NCBI GenBank assembly: GCA_029194725.1
Contig: JARFXQ010000007.1
Location: 124,001 to 188,000 of the forward strand
Reading direction: 5' to 3'
DNA length: 64,000 nucleotides
Source of the DNA: Nitrospira sp.
GTDB taxonomy: Bacteria > Nitrospirota > Nitrospiria > Nitrospirales > Nitrospiraceae
Below the pieces are notes generated by a model. The model did not search any database. It saw only the letters and a program-made list of their open reading frames with translations, and had not been told where the DNA came from. Position 1 is the first letter of the stretch, and each line of letters opens with the position of its first letter. The position numbers and the translations under genes were made by a program. Shown piece by piece: positions 54,176 through 63,442 of this stretch.

Positions 54176-55405
54176 TCAGTCCGCCATCGTCGTCGTTATG
54201 GCGTGGTCTTTGCTCGGGCTCTTTTGCTCAGGCTCTTCTGCCGTGATGAGATACCCCGGCCTCGGCGTGACGAGGCGGACCTGGTCGCCTTCGAGCAACG
54301 TGTGGAGGGGATTATCGACGAGGCGGTCACTCGCAGAAAGCCCCGCTGACACCTCGACCGCACTGTCCATGAGATTGCTTATGGTGATCGGCTTGAAGTG
54401 TGCACGGTTGTCCTCCGTCAACACGGCCACTTGGAGAGCCTCATCCTTTTCATAGACCAGGGCGCTGGTCGGGATGACAAAGGCCGGCCGGTCAATCGGT
54501 GCCGTGAGGTGGACGGTTGCGTAGGAACCTGGCCAGAGCGCATGGTCTTCATTGTCGATCGTGAAGACCGCAGTTGCCGTCCGCGTCCCGACGTCGAATC
54601 CGCGGGAGACCGTGAGGAACTTGGCGGTCCAGTGACGATTAGGCAATTGCGGCACAGTGATGTCGGCCGTCAAGCTTGGGCGCAGGAAAGGTCCGAAGTA
54701 CGCCGGCACCTTGATAAAGAGGCGCAACTTATCGATGATAGCCACCGTATACAGGTTGGTTTTCGCATTGGGGGTATGAAGCGTGCCCTGCTTACTGACC
54801 AAATCACCGACGTTGATGTTGCGCTGGAGGACCACGCCGTCAAAAGGGGCGATGATCTTCTTGAACCCAATGAACGCCTCGATGTTCCGAGCATGTTGCT
54901 GCGCGGCCTCGACGACCGCCGCCTGGGCTCTCAGTCCTTGTTCCTTCACCGTGATCGACTGCTCAGTGACCGCATGACTGGGGCGGAGGGCAATCCAACG
55001 CTGCGCGGTCACCGCGGCGAGCCGATACTTGGCGCGTTCCGCTTCCAGATCCTTGATGGCCTGCTGATATTGAGCGTCGAGATCCGGCGTGCTGATGTCG
55101 GCGAGAAGTTCGCCTGTTTTCACTGTCTCTCCATAGCGCTTGTACCACATTTTCACATAGCCCGTGACCCGTGCGTACATCGTCGCTTCATACCAGCCCG
55201 CAATCGTGCCGGGCAGCGTGATGCTCTCGGTCGCCTGCACCGGCTGAGGAGAGAGAATGGAGACGGGGGGCGCGATGGCGTTGAGCGTCGTCTCGCGGAG
55301 CATCGTCGCGTAGCTTCTGGCATCATAAATCCGATAGCCGAGATAGGCCAGCACGAGCAGGAGCGCGAACAATGCCTTGTATGTTCCGCTGAATTTCTTG
55401 GTCAT
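54176..55405 (-). CDS. RND periplasmic adaptor subunit (membrane fusion protein)
   Basis: A 409-residue HlyD/AcrA-type adaptor. An N-terminal anchor (FALLLVLAYLGYRIYDA) is followed by the lipoyl half-motif YVKMWYKRYGETVKTGELLADI, a helical hairpin (QQAIKDLEAERAKYRLAAV through IEAFIGFKK) and the second half IIAPFDGVVLQRNINVGDLV. Beta-barrel domains follow, and the C terminus is charged. It starts within the stop of RND copy 2 (ATGA), so the order is pump then adaptor. It probably also serves copy 1. Confidence 0.92.
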   Translation of the reverse strand: MTKKFSGTYKALFALLLVLAYLGYRIYDARSYATMLRETTLNAIAPPVSILSPQPVQATESITLPGTIAGWYEATMYARVTGYVKMWYKRYGETVKTGELLADISTPDLDAQYQQAIKDLEAERAKYRLAAVTAQRWIALRPSHAVTEQSITVKEQGLRAQAAVVEAAQQHARNIEAFIGFKKIIAPFDGVVLQRNINVGDLVSKQGTLHTPNAKTNLYTVAIIDKLRLFIKVPAYFGPFLRPSLTADITVPQLPNRHWTAKFLTVSRGFDVGTRTATAVFTIDNEDHALWPGSYATVHLTAPIDRPAFVIPTSALVYEKDEALQVAVLTEDNRAHFKPITISNLMDSAVEVSAGLSASDRLVDNPLHTLLEGDQVRLVTPRPGYLITAEEPEQKSPSKDHAITTTMAD

Positions 55406-58400
55406 GAGGCGAGTCCTTTTTGTTCAGCCGCTCGCCGGCTGTAAATCATCGCGTAGACACAGGGCACGAAGGTCAGCGTAAAGACGGTCGCCACGAGCAA
55501 GCCGCCGATGACCGCTCGTCCCAGCGGCGCATTCTGCGAATACCCGGTCGCCATGGGGACCATCCCAAGGATCATGGCTGACGCGGTCATGAGCACGGCA
55601 CGAAAGCGTGCGGTGCCGGCCTCGATCGCGGCCCGCACCGCGTCGCCGTGCTCTCGGATCCGGTCGCGCGCAAAGGACACAACGAGGATCGAATTGGCGG
55701 TCGCTGTGCCCATGCACATGATCGCGCCCGTGAGCGCCGGTTCCGACAGCGGCGTCCGGGTCACGAACAACGCCCAGGCAATGCCCGCCAGTGCGCCCGG
55801 CAAGGCCGTGACGATGATGAAGGGATCGAGCCAGGACTGGAAGTTGACGACGATCAGCAGATAGACCAGCACCATCGCGGCGAACAAGCCGAAAATGAGT
55901 TCCGCATAGGCGTCGTGCATCAGAGCGGCCTGACCATGGATTTGGATCTCCGCGCTCTGAGGCAACTCATCATTCAACTCGCTGATCGCCTCCTCGACAT
56001 CCTTCAATAACCCGCCAAGGTCGCGCCCTTCGGGTGAGACATAGAGGTCGAACAGCGGCATGATATTCCCGTGCGTGACGATGCTCGGGGTGCCGATTGG
56101 TTTGAAGTTGGCCATATTGCCGAGCAGCTGCATGTCGCCCGCCGATTTGCTATCAAGAGACCCGACCGGGACGGTCTTGAGCGCCGTCATGCCGTTGACC
56201 TGCGGTTGCGGGATATAGACATTGATCTGATACGAAAACCCGGTGGCGGGATCGAGCCAAAAGATCTGATCGACCTGCTGGCTCCCCGCCGCCACCATTT
56301 GAAGATTGACGGTGATGTCTCCCTCGGTCTTGTTCGCGTCAAGTCCGTACGTGCGGCGGCCTTCGGCCAGGAGGGTCGGCTGGCGCATCGGTTGCTGGAG
56401 CACCACATCCGAGGCGCCGGGGATCCGGCGCAGCCGGCTGATCAATTTGCGGGCGAACTCATAGTTCGCGTACGACTCCGGCCCGTTGACCTGCACATCG
56501 ATCGGCGCGGGCGCGCCGAAGTTGAGGATCTTGGCCGTCAAATCGGACGGTTGAAAGGTGAATTCGGTCCCTGGATAGCGCTCCACCAACCCCTTGCGGA
56601 GCAGGGTCCGGTACTCCCACACCGGCGCCTTCTCATCCTTCAAGAGGATCGTCACATCACAATCCTGCGAGCCGATCGTGGGCGTCGGAATGAAGGCGAG
56701 GTTATGCGGCCCGATCGGGATCCCGCAATTACTGACGACATTCTCCACCTGCCCCGGCAGCAACCGCTCGATGTCTTCGGCGACCAGCGACGCGATGCGC
56801 GCGGACACCTCGATGCGCGTGCCGAGCGGCGCGCGAAAATGCATCTGAATGACATCCGACCGAATCTCGGGAAAGTAGTCGCGTCCCAGGAAGTAATAGA
56901 GGGAGAGCGAGCTCACCGCGAGAGTCAGTGCCATGATGACGAAGCCGCGGCGGCGAGCCACCGCCTGTTCGAGCAGCTCTCCATAGCCTTCGCGAAACCG
57001 ATTAAAGCGGCGCTCAAAGCCGCCTTGAAAGCGGGTGAAGAAGTTCAGCAGTCCACCCAGGTTGGCACGCCAGCCAAGCTGAGGCTTCTGGTGCCCCGGT
57101 GACACCTCGTGGTGCTCCACGACGAGCATGTATTTCGCCATGGTCGGCACCAGCGTCCGCGACAGGATAAAGGAGGCAATCATGGCAATGACGACCGCCT
57201 CGGCCATCGGCGCGAACAGAAAGCCCGACGTGCCGGTGAGCTTGAAGAGCGGCAACCAGACGATCGCGATGGCTAACGTGGAGACCAACGTCGGAACGAC
57301 GATCTCATTGGCGGCATCGATGATCGCGCCCTCCAGCGATTTGTTCATTTCGAGGTGGCGATCGATATTCTCGATCATCACAGTCGCATCATCGACCAGG
57401 ATGCCGACGGACAACGCCAACCCGCCCAAGGTCATCACATTAATCGTCTCCCCGAGCCAATGGAGGCCGATGATGGCGGTCAGAATGGAGAGCGGGATCG
57501 ACGTGGCGATAATCACGGTCGGCCGCCAGGACCCCAAGAGCAACAGCACGATGGCGCCGACCAGCAGCCCGGCGGTGAGCATTTCATGCAGCACGTCCAC
57601 GATCGACTCCTTGACGAATGTCGACGTGTCGGTCAGGAGCCGGATCTGCATCCCTTCCGGGATGATCTTCTGAATGCGTGGGAGCATCTCTTTGATCCCG
57701 GCCACCACGTCCAGGGTGGACGCCTCCGTGCTCTTCATCACGACGATGATGACGGACTGTTTCCCATTCACGATCACCATGTTCTGCTGCACCCGTCCCA
57801 TGAGTTCGGCCGTGCCGATGTCGCGCAGGTAGACGAACGAGTTCCCTTCGCGCTTGATCGGAATGTTTTCAAAGTCCGTGATCTGCATCGGGGAGGCATT
57901 GGTCAGGGCCATCCAGTCGGTCTGCTTGATCTTGAGGTCCCCAGCCGGCAAGATGAGGTATTGTTGCCGGAATACAGCGTGGACATCCGCCACCGTGATA
58001 TGACGCGCGAGCAAGGCTTGCTGATCGAGGTTGAACATCACTTGCAGCGGAGAGCCGCCATAAGGAAACGGGACGATCACCCCGTTGACGGTCACCAGCA
58101 GGGGGCGGATTTGCATGTAGGAGACGTTAAAGAGCTCCGCCGGCGTCATGGTGTCGGAGCTGACTTCCAGCGTCGCGACCGGCAGCGAGGACGGCGCGAG
58201 GCGCATGACCATGGCCGGCGAAATATCGGGCGGCAACACTTTGATGACGGTCTGCGCGATGGCGGTGATATCCGCTTCCGCTCGGCCTACATCGATGCCA
58301 TCCTGCAGAAAAATATTGGTGATGCTGATGCCGTAGTAGGAGTGACTATGCAGGTACTTGATCCCTTCCACGGTCGAGGTGACGAAACGCTCGAACATAT

Positions 58401-58596
58401 AGGTGATGCGTCCGTCGAGCCGCGGCGGTAACATGCCGAGGTAGGGCCAGACCACGGACGTGACGGGAATCCTGATGGAGGGAAAGACGTCGGTCGGCAT
58501 CTCTTGGATGGTCAGAGTCCCGAACAGCACGATCAGGATCGCCAGCACGACGAAGGTGTAGGGCCGTTTGAGGGCAATGACGACAAGTTGTTTCAT
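55402..58596 (-). CDS. RND efflux permease, copy 2
   Basis: A 1064-residue RND pump whose residues are identical to copy 1 apart from the ends (MKQLVVIALK against MNQIVIIALK; EQKGLAS against RQQASAS). It has the same VDDAT proton-relay motif and the same 12-segment topology. It is translationally coupled to the intact adaptor gene (ATGA at 55402-55405). Its leader region (58597-59258) contains no other gene. The identity to copy 1 is discussed as a finding. Confidence 0.93.
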   Translation of the reverse strand: MKQLVVIALKRPYTFVVLAILIVLFGTLTIQEMPTDVFPSIRIPVTSVVWPYLGMLPPRLDGRITYMFERFVTSTVEGIKYLHSHSYYGISITNIFLQDGIDVGRAEADITAIAQTVIKVLPPDISPAMVMRLAPSSLPVATLEVSSDTMTPAELFNVSYMQIRPLLVTVNGVIVPFPYGGSPLQVMFNLDQQALLARHITVADVHAVFRQQYLILPAGDLKIKQTDWMALTNASPMQITDFENIPIKREGNSFVYLRDIGTAELMGRVQQNMVIVNGKQSVIIVVMKSTEASTLDVVAGIKEMLPRIQKIIPEGMQIRLLTDTSTFVKESIVDVLHEMLTAGLLVGAIVLLLLGSWRPTVIIATSIPLSILTAIIGLHWLGETINVMTLGGLALSVGILVDDATVMIENIDRHLEMNKSLEGAIIDAANEIVVPTLVSTLAIAIVWLPLFKLTGTSGFLFAPMAEAVVIAMIASFILSRTLVPTMAKYMLVVEHHEVSPGHQKPQLGWRANLGGLLNFFTRFQGGFERRFNRFREGYGELLEQAVARRRGFVIMALTLAVSSLSLYYFLGRDYFPEIRSDVIQMHFRAPLGTRIEVSARIASLVAEDIERLLPGQVENVVSNCGIPIGPHNLAFIPTPTIGSQDCDVTILLKDEKAPVWEYRTLLRKGLVERYPGTEFTFQPSDLTAKILNFGAPAPIDVQVNGPESYANYEFARKLISRLRRIPGASDVVLQQPMRQPTLLAEGRRTYGLDANKTEGDITVNLQMVAAGSQQVDQIFWLDPATGFSYQINVYIPQPQVNGMTALKTVPVGSLDSKSAGDMQLLGNMANFKPIGTPSIVTHGNIMPLFDLYVSPEGRDLGGLLKDVEEAISELNDELPQSAEIQIHGQAALMHDAYAELIFGLFAAMVLVYLLIVVNFQSWLDPFIIVTALPGALAGIAWALFVTRTPLSEPALTGAIMCMGTATANSILVVSFARDRIREHGDAVRAAIEAGTARFRAVLMTASAMILGMVPMATGYSQNAPLGRAVIGGLLVATVFTLTFVPCVYAMIYSRRAAEQKGLAS
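55427..58575. repeat. Long direct repeat, copy B (RND gene body)
   Basis: Partner of the block at 50795-53943. The left end starts at GCCGCTCGCC in both copies and the right end stops at GGGCCGTTTGAGGGC, just inside the start codon region. Confidence 0.9.
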
Positions 58597-59258
58597 GCGT
58601 GAAGTCCGTTGGCCATCATCTTCTCTGGCTCATATGCTGCCACATACCGTCGAGTGTTGGGAACTCGGAAGATTGCAGGGCGCCTGGAGCTCGGATAAGT
58701 CCCAGCACTCAACACGTGTATTTCCATCGAATGGGGCAGCGAAACAGCCGAGAGAATCTTTGACTGGTAAGAATTACGGTTAAACGCGGGGTTCAGCCCT
58801 CAGCGGTGGCCAATCGCAGCATGAATTCGTCGAATGACATGCCCGAATGCAAGTGTATCGACATAGAACTTCCAGTTAAGATTGTGTCGTCTTAGAAGCG
58901 CGAGCCCACTTGCGCACTCTAAAGATAAGCCGCTCATCTTCCCGTGGCCCGGTTCAATGTGGTTGATCGCGCATGACGAGGAATACCTGTATATACTATC
59001 CATGATTCCGCAGCTGATTGGTATTGCTGTAGACTGAGCGGCCCAATTCTCTTGTCGACATATGAGGATTGGGCCGCGCGCTGCTTTTATGTTTTTCCGT
59101 AAGGATCAGCCTTCGGCGGCTTGGAGAAAGATGGGGACTTAGGACGGTCGGTTCTGGGGGAGGACTAGGAAACGGCCCTGTACCGAGCGCCCATATCCGG
59201 AGGCAACCATCGGCCTGATACCGCCAGGACGACCCTTCCGGAGACAATCGCCACTGAC
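58597..59258. other. Gap upstream of RND copy 2
   Basis: About 660 bases. A 67-codon minus-strand frame (58800-59003) and an 83-codon one (58996-59247) are open; neither resembles a known protein or has a good ribosome site. A perfect inverted repeat is present at 59038-59077. No promoter for the pump gene could be identified with confidence. Confidence 0.4.
59038..59077. repeat. Inverted repeat with 10-base GC-rich arms
   Basis: GCGGCCCAAT (59038-59047) and ATTGGGCCGC (59068-59077) pair perfectly around a 20-base loop, with partial pairing (CTC/GAG) inside. No T-run follows on either side. It may be an RNA hairpin, a regulator site or an IS end. Confidence 0.55.
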
Positions 59259-59753
59259 CTACTGCCCCACTCCCGGCGGTCCGGGTCGAATTACCATGTC
59301 CGAGTTCGATGATGGCATGAGTTCACGGTCGTACCCAGCACGGGAACCTCTGCCTGCCCCCCTGCTGACATCCCCGCCGTAACCCTCGACGTACCCCTCC
59401 GAGTAACCCCCGCCATACCCCTCGTCGTAACCGTACCCCTGGCTGTAACCTCCGGCGTCCACTCCGGAGTAGCCTCGACCCAGTGATCCGACGTGTTCAC
59501 CGGCCGTGCCTTGCATCTCTAGCTGTTCCCCCAGAGTTTTGGGCAAAGGGGAGTTTTCGCCGGCAACAGTCCAATATCGTCCCTCTATCCCTCGCTGACG
59601 ATCGTAGGAATTCCAGGAGAGGTCACAGGAGCCTGCTTCCCTGAATTGATTTTGATACTGGTCGCCGCTGTAATTGTAATGAGACCGCGGTTGGGCTTCT
59701 CCTGGCCAAGAGACCAGAGCCAGGAGAGCGAAAACAATTAATCCTTGGATCAT
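59259..59753 (-). CDS. Secreted Gly/Tyr-rich low-complexity protein
   Basis: A 164-residue exported protein with a signal peptide (MIQGLIVFALLALVSWPGEA), a middle part rich in Tyr, Asn and Gln, and a Gly/Tyr/Glu-rich repeat region near residues 95-145 (GYSQGYGYDEGYGGGYSEGY). The ATG at 59753 follows AAAGGAG by eight bases; an earlier ATG at 59771 is less likely. Such low-complexity secreted proteins can be adhesive or matrix components; no function is proven. Confidence 0.7.
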   Translation of the reverse strand: MIQGLIVFALLALVSWPGEAQPRSHYNYSGDQYQNQFREAGSCDLSWNSYDRQRGIEGRYWTVAGENSPLPKTLGEQLEMQGTAGEHVGSLGRGYSGVDAGGYSQGYGYDEGYGGGYSEGYVEGYGGDVSRGAGRGSRAGYDRELMPSSNSDMVIRPGPPGVGQ

Positions 59754-59818
59754 GGGTGCATCTCCTTTCATCTCGCGGGTTCATGCGTCTCATTCGTTTT
59801 AAATTGATATAACCTCGG

Positions 59819-59900
59819 ATTTCACAGTTATCACGGTAGGACACGTCGAAATGTTAAATGTTTCTGGTCCTGTTAAAAGAATTCTCCCACAGCCTGCAAT
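59819..59900. repeat. Diverged direct repeat, copy 1
   Basis: About 80 bases that share blocks in order with 60000-60083: CAC.GTTA.C..GGTA, GTCGAAATG, TGGTCC, AAAAG, TTCTC.CAC and AGCCT. Identity is roughly 65-70% by eye. It is in the leader of the Gly/Tyr-rich gene. Confidence 0.55.
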
Positions 59901-59999
59901 CAATAGAGAAGCCAGGTCGATGAATCATGAAGATTTCTTCATGATATCATCATCAGAAATTCATAATCTGATAATAGGATTTTCACATCGAGCCAGCAT

Positions 60000-60083
60000 T
60001 CCACGGTTACCATGGTAAGGGCATGTCGAAATGCTAGGTACTATGGTCCCGCCAAAAGGCTTCTCGCACAACAGCCTACCGAA
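60000..60083. repeat. Diverged direct repeat, copy 2
   Basis: Partner of 59819-59900 in the same orientation, about 180 bases further on. The block order is preserved, and the copy has small insertions (for example CACAACAGCCT against CCACAGCCT). Confidence 0.55.
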
Positions 60084-60369
60084 GGTCTCACGAGATTCAC
60101 CTCCGGCGCAGGTGAGAATTGTCATCCCATACATGATGTATACAACCGTACCTGATGGCGGGCTCTTGGCAACCAAGGTTAGTGCGGAATCAGGAGTTAT
60201 GAAGGTTGTGGATAGCCGTACATGGCATCGCATATCCCGTACTGGTTATTTCTGTTGGAACGTTTTAAGGAAGCGCTGACTTTTGCAAGCCGCAGTGGCA
60301 CGACCGAGCCTGTCCGACCAAGATTTTAGGCCGGCGACATCACTGCAAACCAAAAAGGAGACTTCCATT

Positions 60370-61401
60370 ATGCATGAAGGAAGGAGCCATGCGAACAGAT
60401 TCAGACAGATTGTTACCATCCTGTTCCTTTGGGCGATCTTGTTGACCTTGACTGTGGCAATTGCATCCGCAAAATCCTTGAGCTTCCTCGATGGTCAAAT
60501 CCAGGTCTATCCCGCTCAGCGAGAAGGTGACCGTATTCTCATTCCATTTTCTCAGCCGCCACCGGACAACGAAGAAGTTCTCCTCCTCGGCCCTCGTTCG
60601 AAGCTTATTCCTCTCAAACTCCTTCAGCAAGAGACGATCTTGCCGCAGTCAATGGCTCACCCCCGGCCACACTATGTGTACGGTCTGACGGAGGGCGAGT
60701 TATTGGGCACGAGAGCGCAGTTTCTAGTGGTCGCGGGAAAGGGGATCACAGGCCTCCTCAAATGGAATGCGGACGACACGATGAGCGGTAAACTCGAGGT
60801 GGAAAGCAGCGTGCGCAATCAACTGTTGGCCAACCTCTCAACTGGGCCGATGTCCTCGATGCCGGACAATGCAAACACCCTTCTTTCCTTGGACGACATC
60901 AAAATCTCAGCTGGACTGATGTCCTCGAACAGCGCCAACCAGCTGACCGACCACTCCTGTGTGAAACCGGACAAAGGCTTTGCAATCACATCGCGTCAAG
61001 TCCTGATTTCTAGAGAGTTGAAGGAGAGGATCTACTACGTGCAGGAAGCGAAGATTCTGGAGACAGTGGTTCTGCAATCTACACCAGACAAAATATTCGG
61101 CGGAACTAGATATAGCGGGCCATCGATGAAAGAGATGGTCGGCATCATCAAGCCTGACAACTCCTGTCGCACACTGGCATCTGCGACCAGTGACGGCTAT
61201 GGGCTTTATGCCAAGGGGTCTTTGACGCCTGTCGGCCCGATCTCCGGCATCATGGAACTGTCTACGGGCGAGTTTACTGAACGGTGGCTCGTCCTCAAGT
61301 CGGCGATGCGCGAAATCTGGGGTTATACGTTTATTGAACTTCTACCGATGCCGTTGACCCGTGAACCAAAATGGCGATTTCTCCTTGAAGATAGAGGCTA
61401 G
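60370..61401 (+). CDS. Exported protein of unknown function
   Basis: A 343-residue protein with an N-terminal hydrophobic export segment (IVTILFLWAILLTLTVAIAS, cleavage near ASAKS) and no further membrane segment. The mature part has no recognised domain: it contains QIQVYPAQREGDRILIPFS, a possible beta-rich region, and a paired cysteine (C at SCVKPD and at NSCRTLA). The ATG at 60370 follows AAGGAG; the frame is open upstream to 60283. It lies alone between the Gly/Tyr-rich gene and IS debris. Confidence 0.65.
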   Translation: MHEGRSHANRFRQIVTILFLWAILLTLTVAIASAKSLSFLDGQIQVYPAQREGDRILIPFSQPPPDNEEVLLLGPRSKLIPLKLLQQETILPQSMAHPRPHYVYGLTEGELLGTRAQFLVVAGKGITGLLKWNADDTMSGKLEVESSVRNQLLANLSTGPMSSMPDNANTLLSLDDIKISAGLMSSNSANQLTDHSCVKPDKGFAITSRQVLISRELKERIYYVQEAKILETVVLQSTPDKIFGGTRYSGPSMKEMVGIIKPDNSCRTLASATSDGYGLYAKGSLTPVGPISGIMELSTGEFTERWLVLKSAMREIWGYTFIELLPMPLTREPKWRFLLEDRG

Positions 61402-61414
61402 CGTCTGCTGACAT

Positions 61415-61800
61415 TCATTTCATCCAGAGCAGAGACGCGGCAAGATAATAGATGAGACTCGCGCCGTTGCGTGCCCGTTGGGCGTAGCGGGTGGCAACGG
61501 CGCGATAGTGCTTGAGGTGGTTGAAGCAGCACTCGAGGCGAGAGCGTTCAGGCTACAGGGTGAAGTCTGCGTCGTGAGGTTCTTTGAGACAGGAGCAGGG
61601 CGAAATCATAGCTTGCGTACCGGACGTTCAATAGCCTCCACGATCGCGTGGCTGTCGAACCCCTTGTCGACAATTACGGATTGCGCCGGCCATTCTGCCA
61701 ACAACGGCTCCGCCTGCATAGAGCCGGAGGTCTGCCATGACGTCATGGATGACGCGCAAAGGCCACATCAATGCCGAGGCAGGACCTGAATGAGAACAGG
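61415..61800 (-). pseudogene. IS5-like transposase remnant (frameshifted)
   Basis: The minus strand reads MQAEPLLAEWPAQSVIVDKG and FDSHAIVEAIERPVRKL in one frame, then stops. The continuation in another frame is RSRLECCFNHLKHYRAVATR, YAQRARNGASLIYYLAASLL, WMK and stop (61415-61417). These are the DDE core and C-terminal end of an IS5-family transposase, related to but distinct from the remnant at 25510-25940. The N-terminal half was not found. Confidence 0.78.
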
Positions 61801-61936
61801 GCCTGGGCACAATTATGCTCCAGAACGTTTGTCTTGGTTGCCCTTCCTGTCGGGTGGATTCCAATCGACAGTAACTTGAGTGCCGACTCGACTCAGGGCT
61901 CGGCCATGTGAGCAGAGTCCTTTGGCAACGCCGCCA

Positions 61937-63235
61937 TCACCCTGCTGATGATTGTTCTGATACTGGTTCTTGAGTGTTGGGAAGGTCTTCGCCGGACGCC
62001 TTCGTGACGATGCGCACCTTTTCTCCTTCGAGTAACGCATTGCTTGGATTGTTGATGATGCGATCGCTTGCGGAAAGTCCCTCTGCCACGTCGATAGTAT
62101 GGGCGTTGAGTCGGCCGATCTCAATACGCTTGTAGTGGACGCGATCGTCCTCCGTCAGGATGGCGACCTGCGCGCTATTCTCCTGAAACACCAGCGCGGT
62201 GAGCGGTATCGTGAACGCTTGTCGATTGACCGGGGCCGTAATCTGGACTTGGGCATAAGAGCCTGGCCAGAGAGCGTGGTCTTTATTATCAATCGTGAAA
62301 ACCGATGTCACGGTACGCGTGCCCACCTGGAAATGGCGGGCGATGGTTAGGAAGTTGAAGGTAAAATGACGATCGGGCAATTGCGGCACCGTCACATCGA
62401 CCGTCAGACCAGGATGGAGGAAAGGAGCAAACCGCTCAGGCACGTTGACAAAGAGGCGCAATTTATCGATGACGGCCACTGTATAGAGGTTGGTGATCCC
62501 ATTGGGATCGCTGAGATTACCCTCCTTACTGACCAAATCACCGACGTTGATATTACGCTGAATGACCACGCCGTCAAAGGGAGCGATGATCTTCTTGAAC
62601 CCGATGAATGCCTCGATATTTTTAACCCTTTGCTCGGCTGCCTTGACCATGGCTGCCTGAGTTTTCATATGTTGCGCTTGCACTGTGACCGACTGTTCGG
62701 AGACTGAATAGGTTGGCCGTAACCCGATCAAACGTTTTGCCGTCACGTCGGCGAGTTTATACCAGGCGCGTTGCGATCTCAGATCGGCCTTGGCCTGCTG
62801 ATATTCGGCGTCGAGATCCGGCGTGCTGATTTCGGCAAGGACCTCGCCCGTTTTCACGGCGTCTCCATATTTCTTGTGCCACATTTTCACGTAGCCCGTG
62901 ACCCGGGCGTAGATAGGCGCTTCATACCACCCTACAATGTTGCCAGGGAAGGTAATCGTCTCGCTCTGCGGTGTCGGGACTGTAGGAACAACCGATACGA
63001 TATGGAGGGTTTCTTCAGGGGTGTCGGGGTGCAGCGCAGCTGCGTCGTTTTTGCTGCCATAAATGTGGTAGCCGAAATAGAGCGCGCACGACAGAATCGC
63101 TATAAAAGCGGCAGTGAGTACTCCACGATAACGGACGACCTTCTCGTTTACCAGACTGCGGCCTCGAACGTGGTCGCCATCCGACGACTCCCCACCACCC
63201 TGCCCCTCGTGATCATGCACCTGACGTGACGACAT
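61937..63235 (-). CDS. Orphan RND periplasmic adaptor subunit
   Basis: A 432-residue adaptor closely related to the one at 54176-55405 (YVKMWHKKYGDAVKTGEVLA, IEAFIGFKKIIAPFDGVVIQ, RNINVGDLVSKEGNL). It has an extra N-terminal cytosolic part (about 35 residues, MSSRQVHDHEGQGGGES) before the membrane anchor near residues 38-56. No pump gene is adjacent: upstream lies a divergent propeller gene and downstream lies IS debris. It may serve the duplicated pumps or be a leftover of a lost unit. Confidence 0.9.
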   Translation of the reverse strand: MSSRQVHDHEGQGGGESSDGDHVRGRSLVNEKVVRYRGVLTAAFIAILSCALYFGYHIYGSKNDAAALHPDTPEETLHIVSVVPTVPTPQSETITFPGNIVGWYEAPIYARVTGYVKMWHKKYGDAVKTGEVLAEISTPDLDAEYQQAKADLRSQRAWYKLADVTAKRLIGLRPTYSVSEQSVTVQAQHMKTQAAMVKAAEQRVKNIEAFIGFKKIIAPFDGVVIQRNINVGDLVSKEGNLSDPNGITNLYTVAVIDKLRLFVNVPERFAPFLHPGLTVDVTVPQLPDRHFTFNFLTIARHFQVGTRTVTSVFTIDNKDHALWPGSYAQVQITAPVNRQAFTIPLTALVFQENSAQVAILTEDDRVHYKRIEIGRLNAHTIDVAEGLSASDRIINNPSNALLEGEKVRIVTKASGEDLPNTQEPVSEQSSAG

Positions 63236-63442
63236 GAATAACGCTTCTTTCGTTTATGTCTTCTCTTACTCTCCTCCTATGTTCGATATCAACTGCGCGA
63301 CAAGGTACTGGTAAAATTTGTCTTGCTCGTTGCAAACATTGATATGGGAAACATTCACACTTTACCAGTGCCGAACCGGACCTATACCTGATGAGATGCG
63401 GTCACATATAATTGACGCTCATACTGAAACAGGGAGATCCAT

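Larger units (their letters stand above)
59754..60369. other. Divergent intergenic region with two related 80-base segments
   Basis: About 600 bases between two oppositely transcribed exported-protein genes. It is AT-richer than its surroundings. Two similar segments (59819-59900 and 60000-60083) are listed separately. Short frames (59961-60233 minus and 60031-60279 plus) overlap each other and lack family resemblance. Confidence 0.5.
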
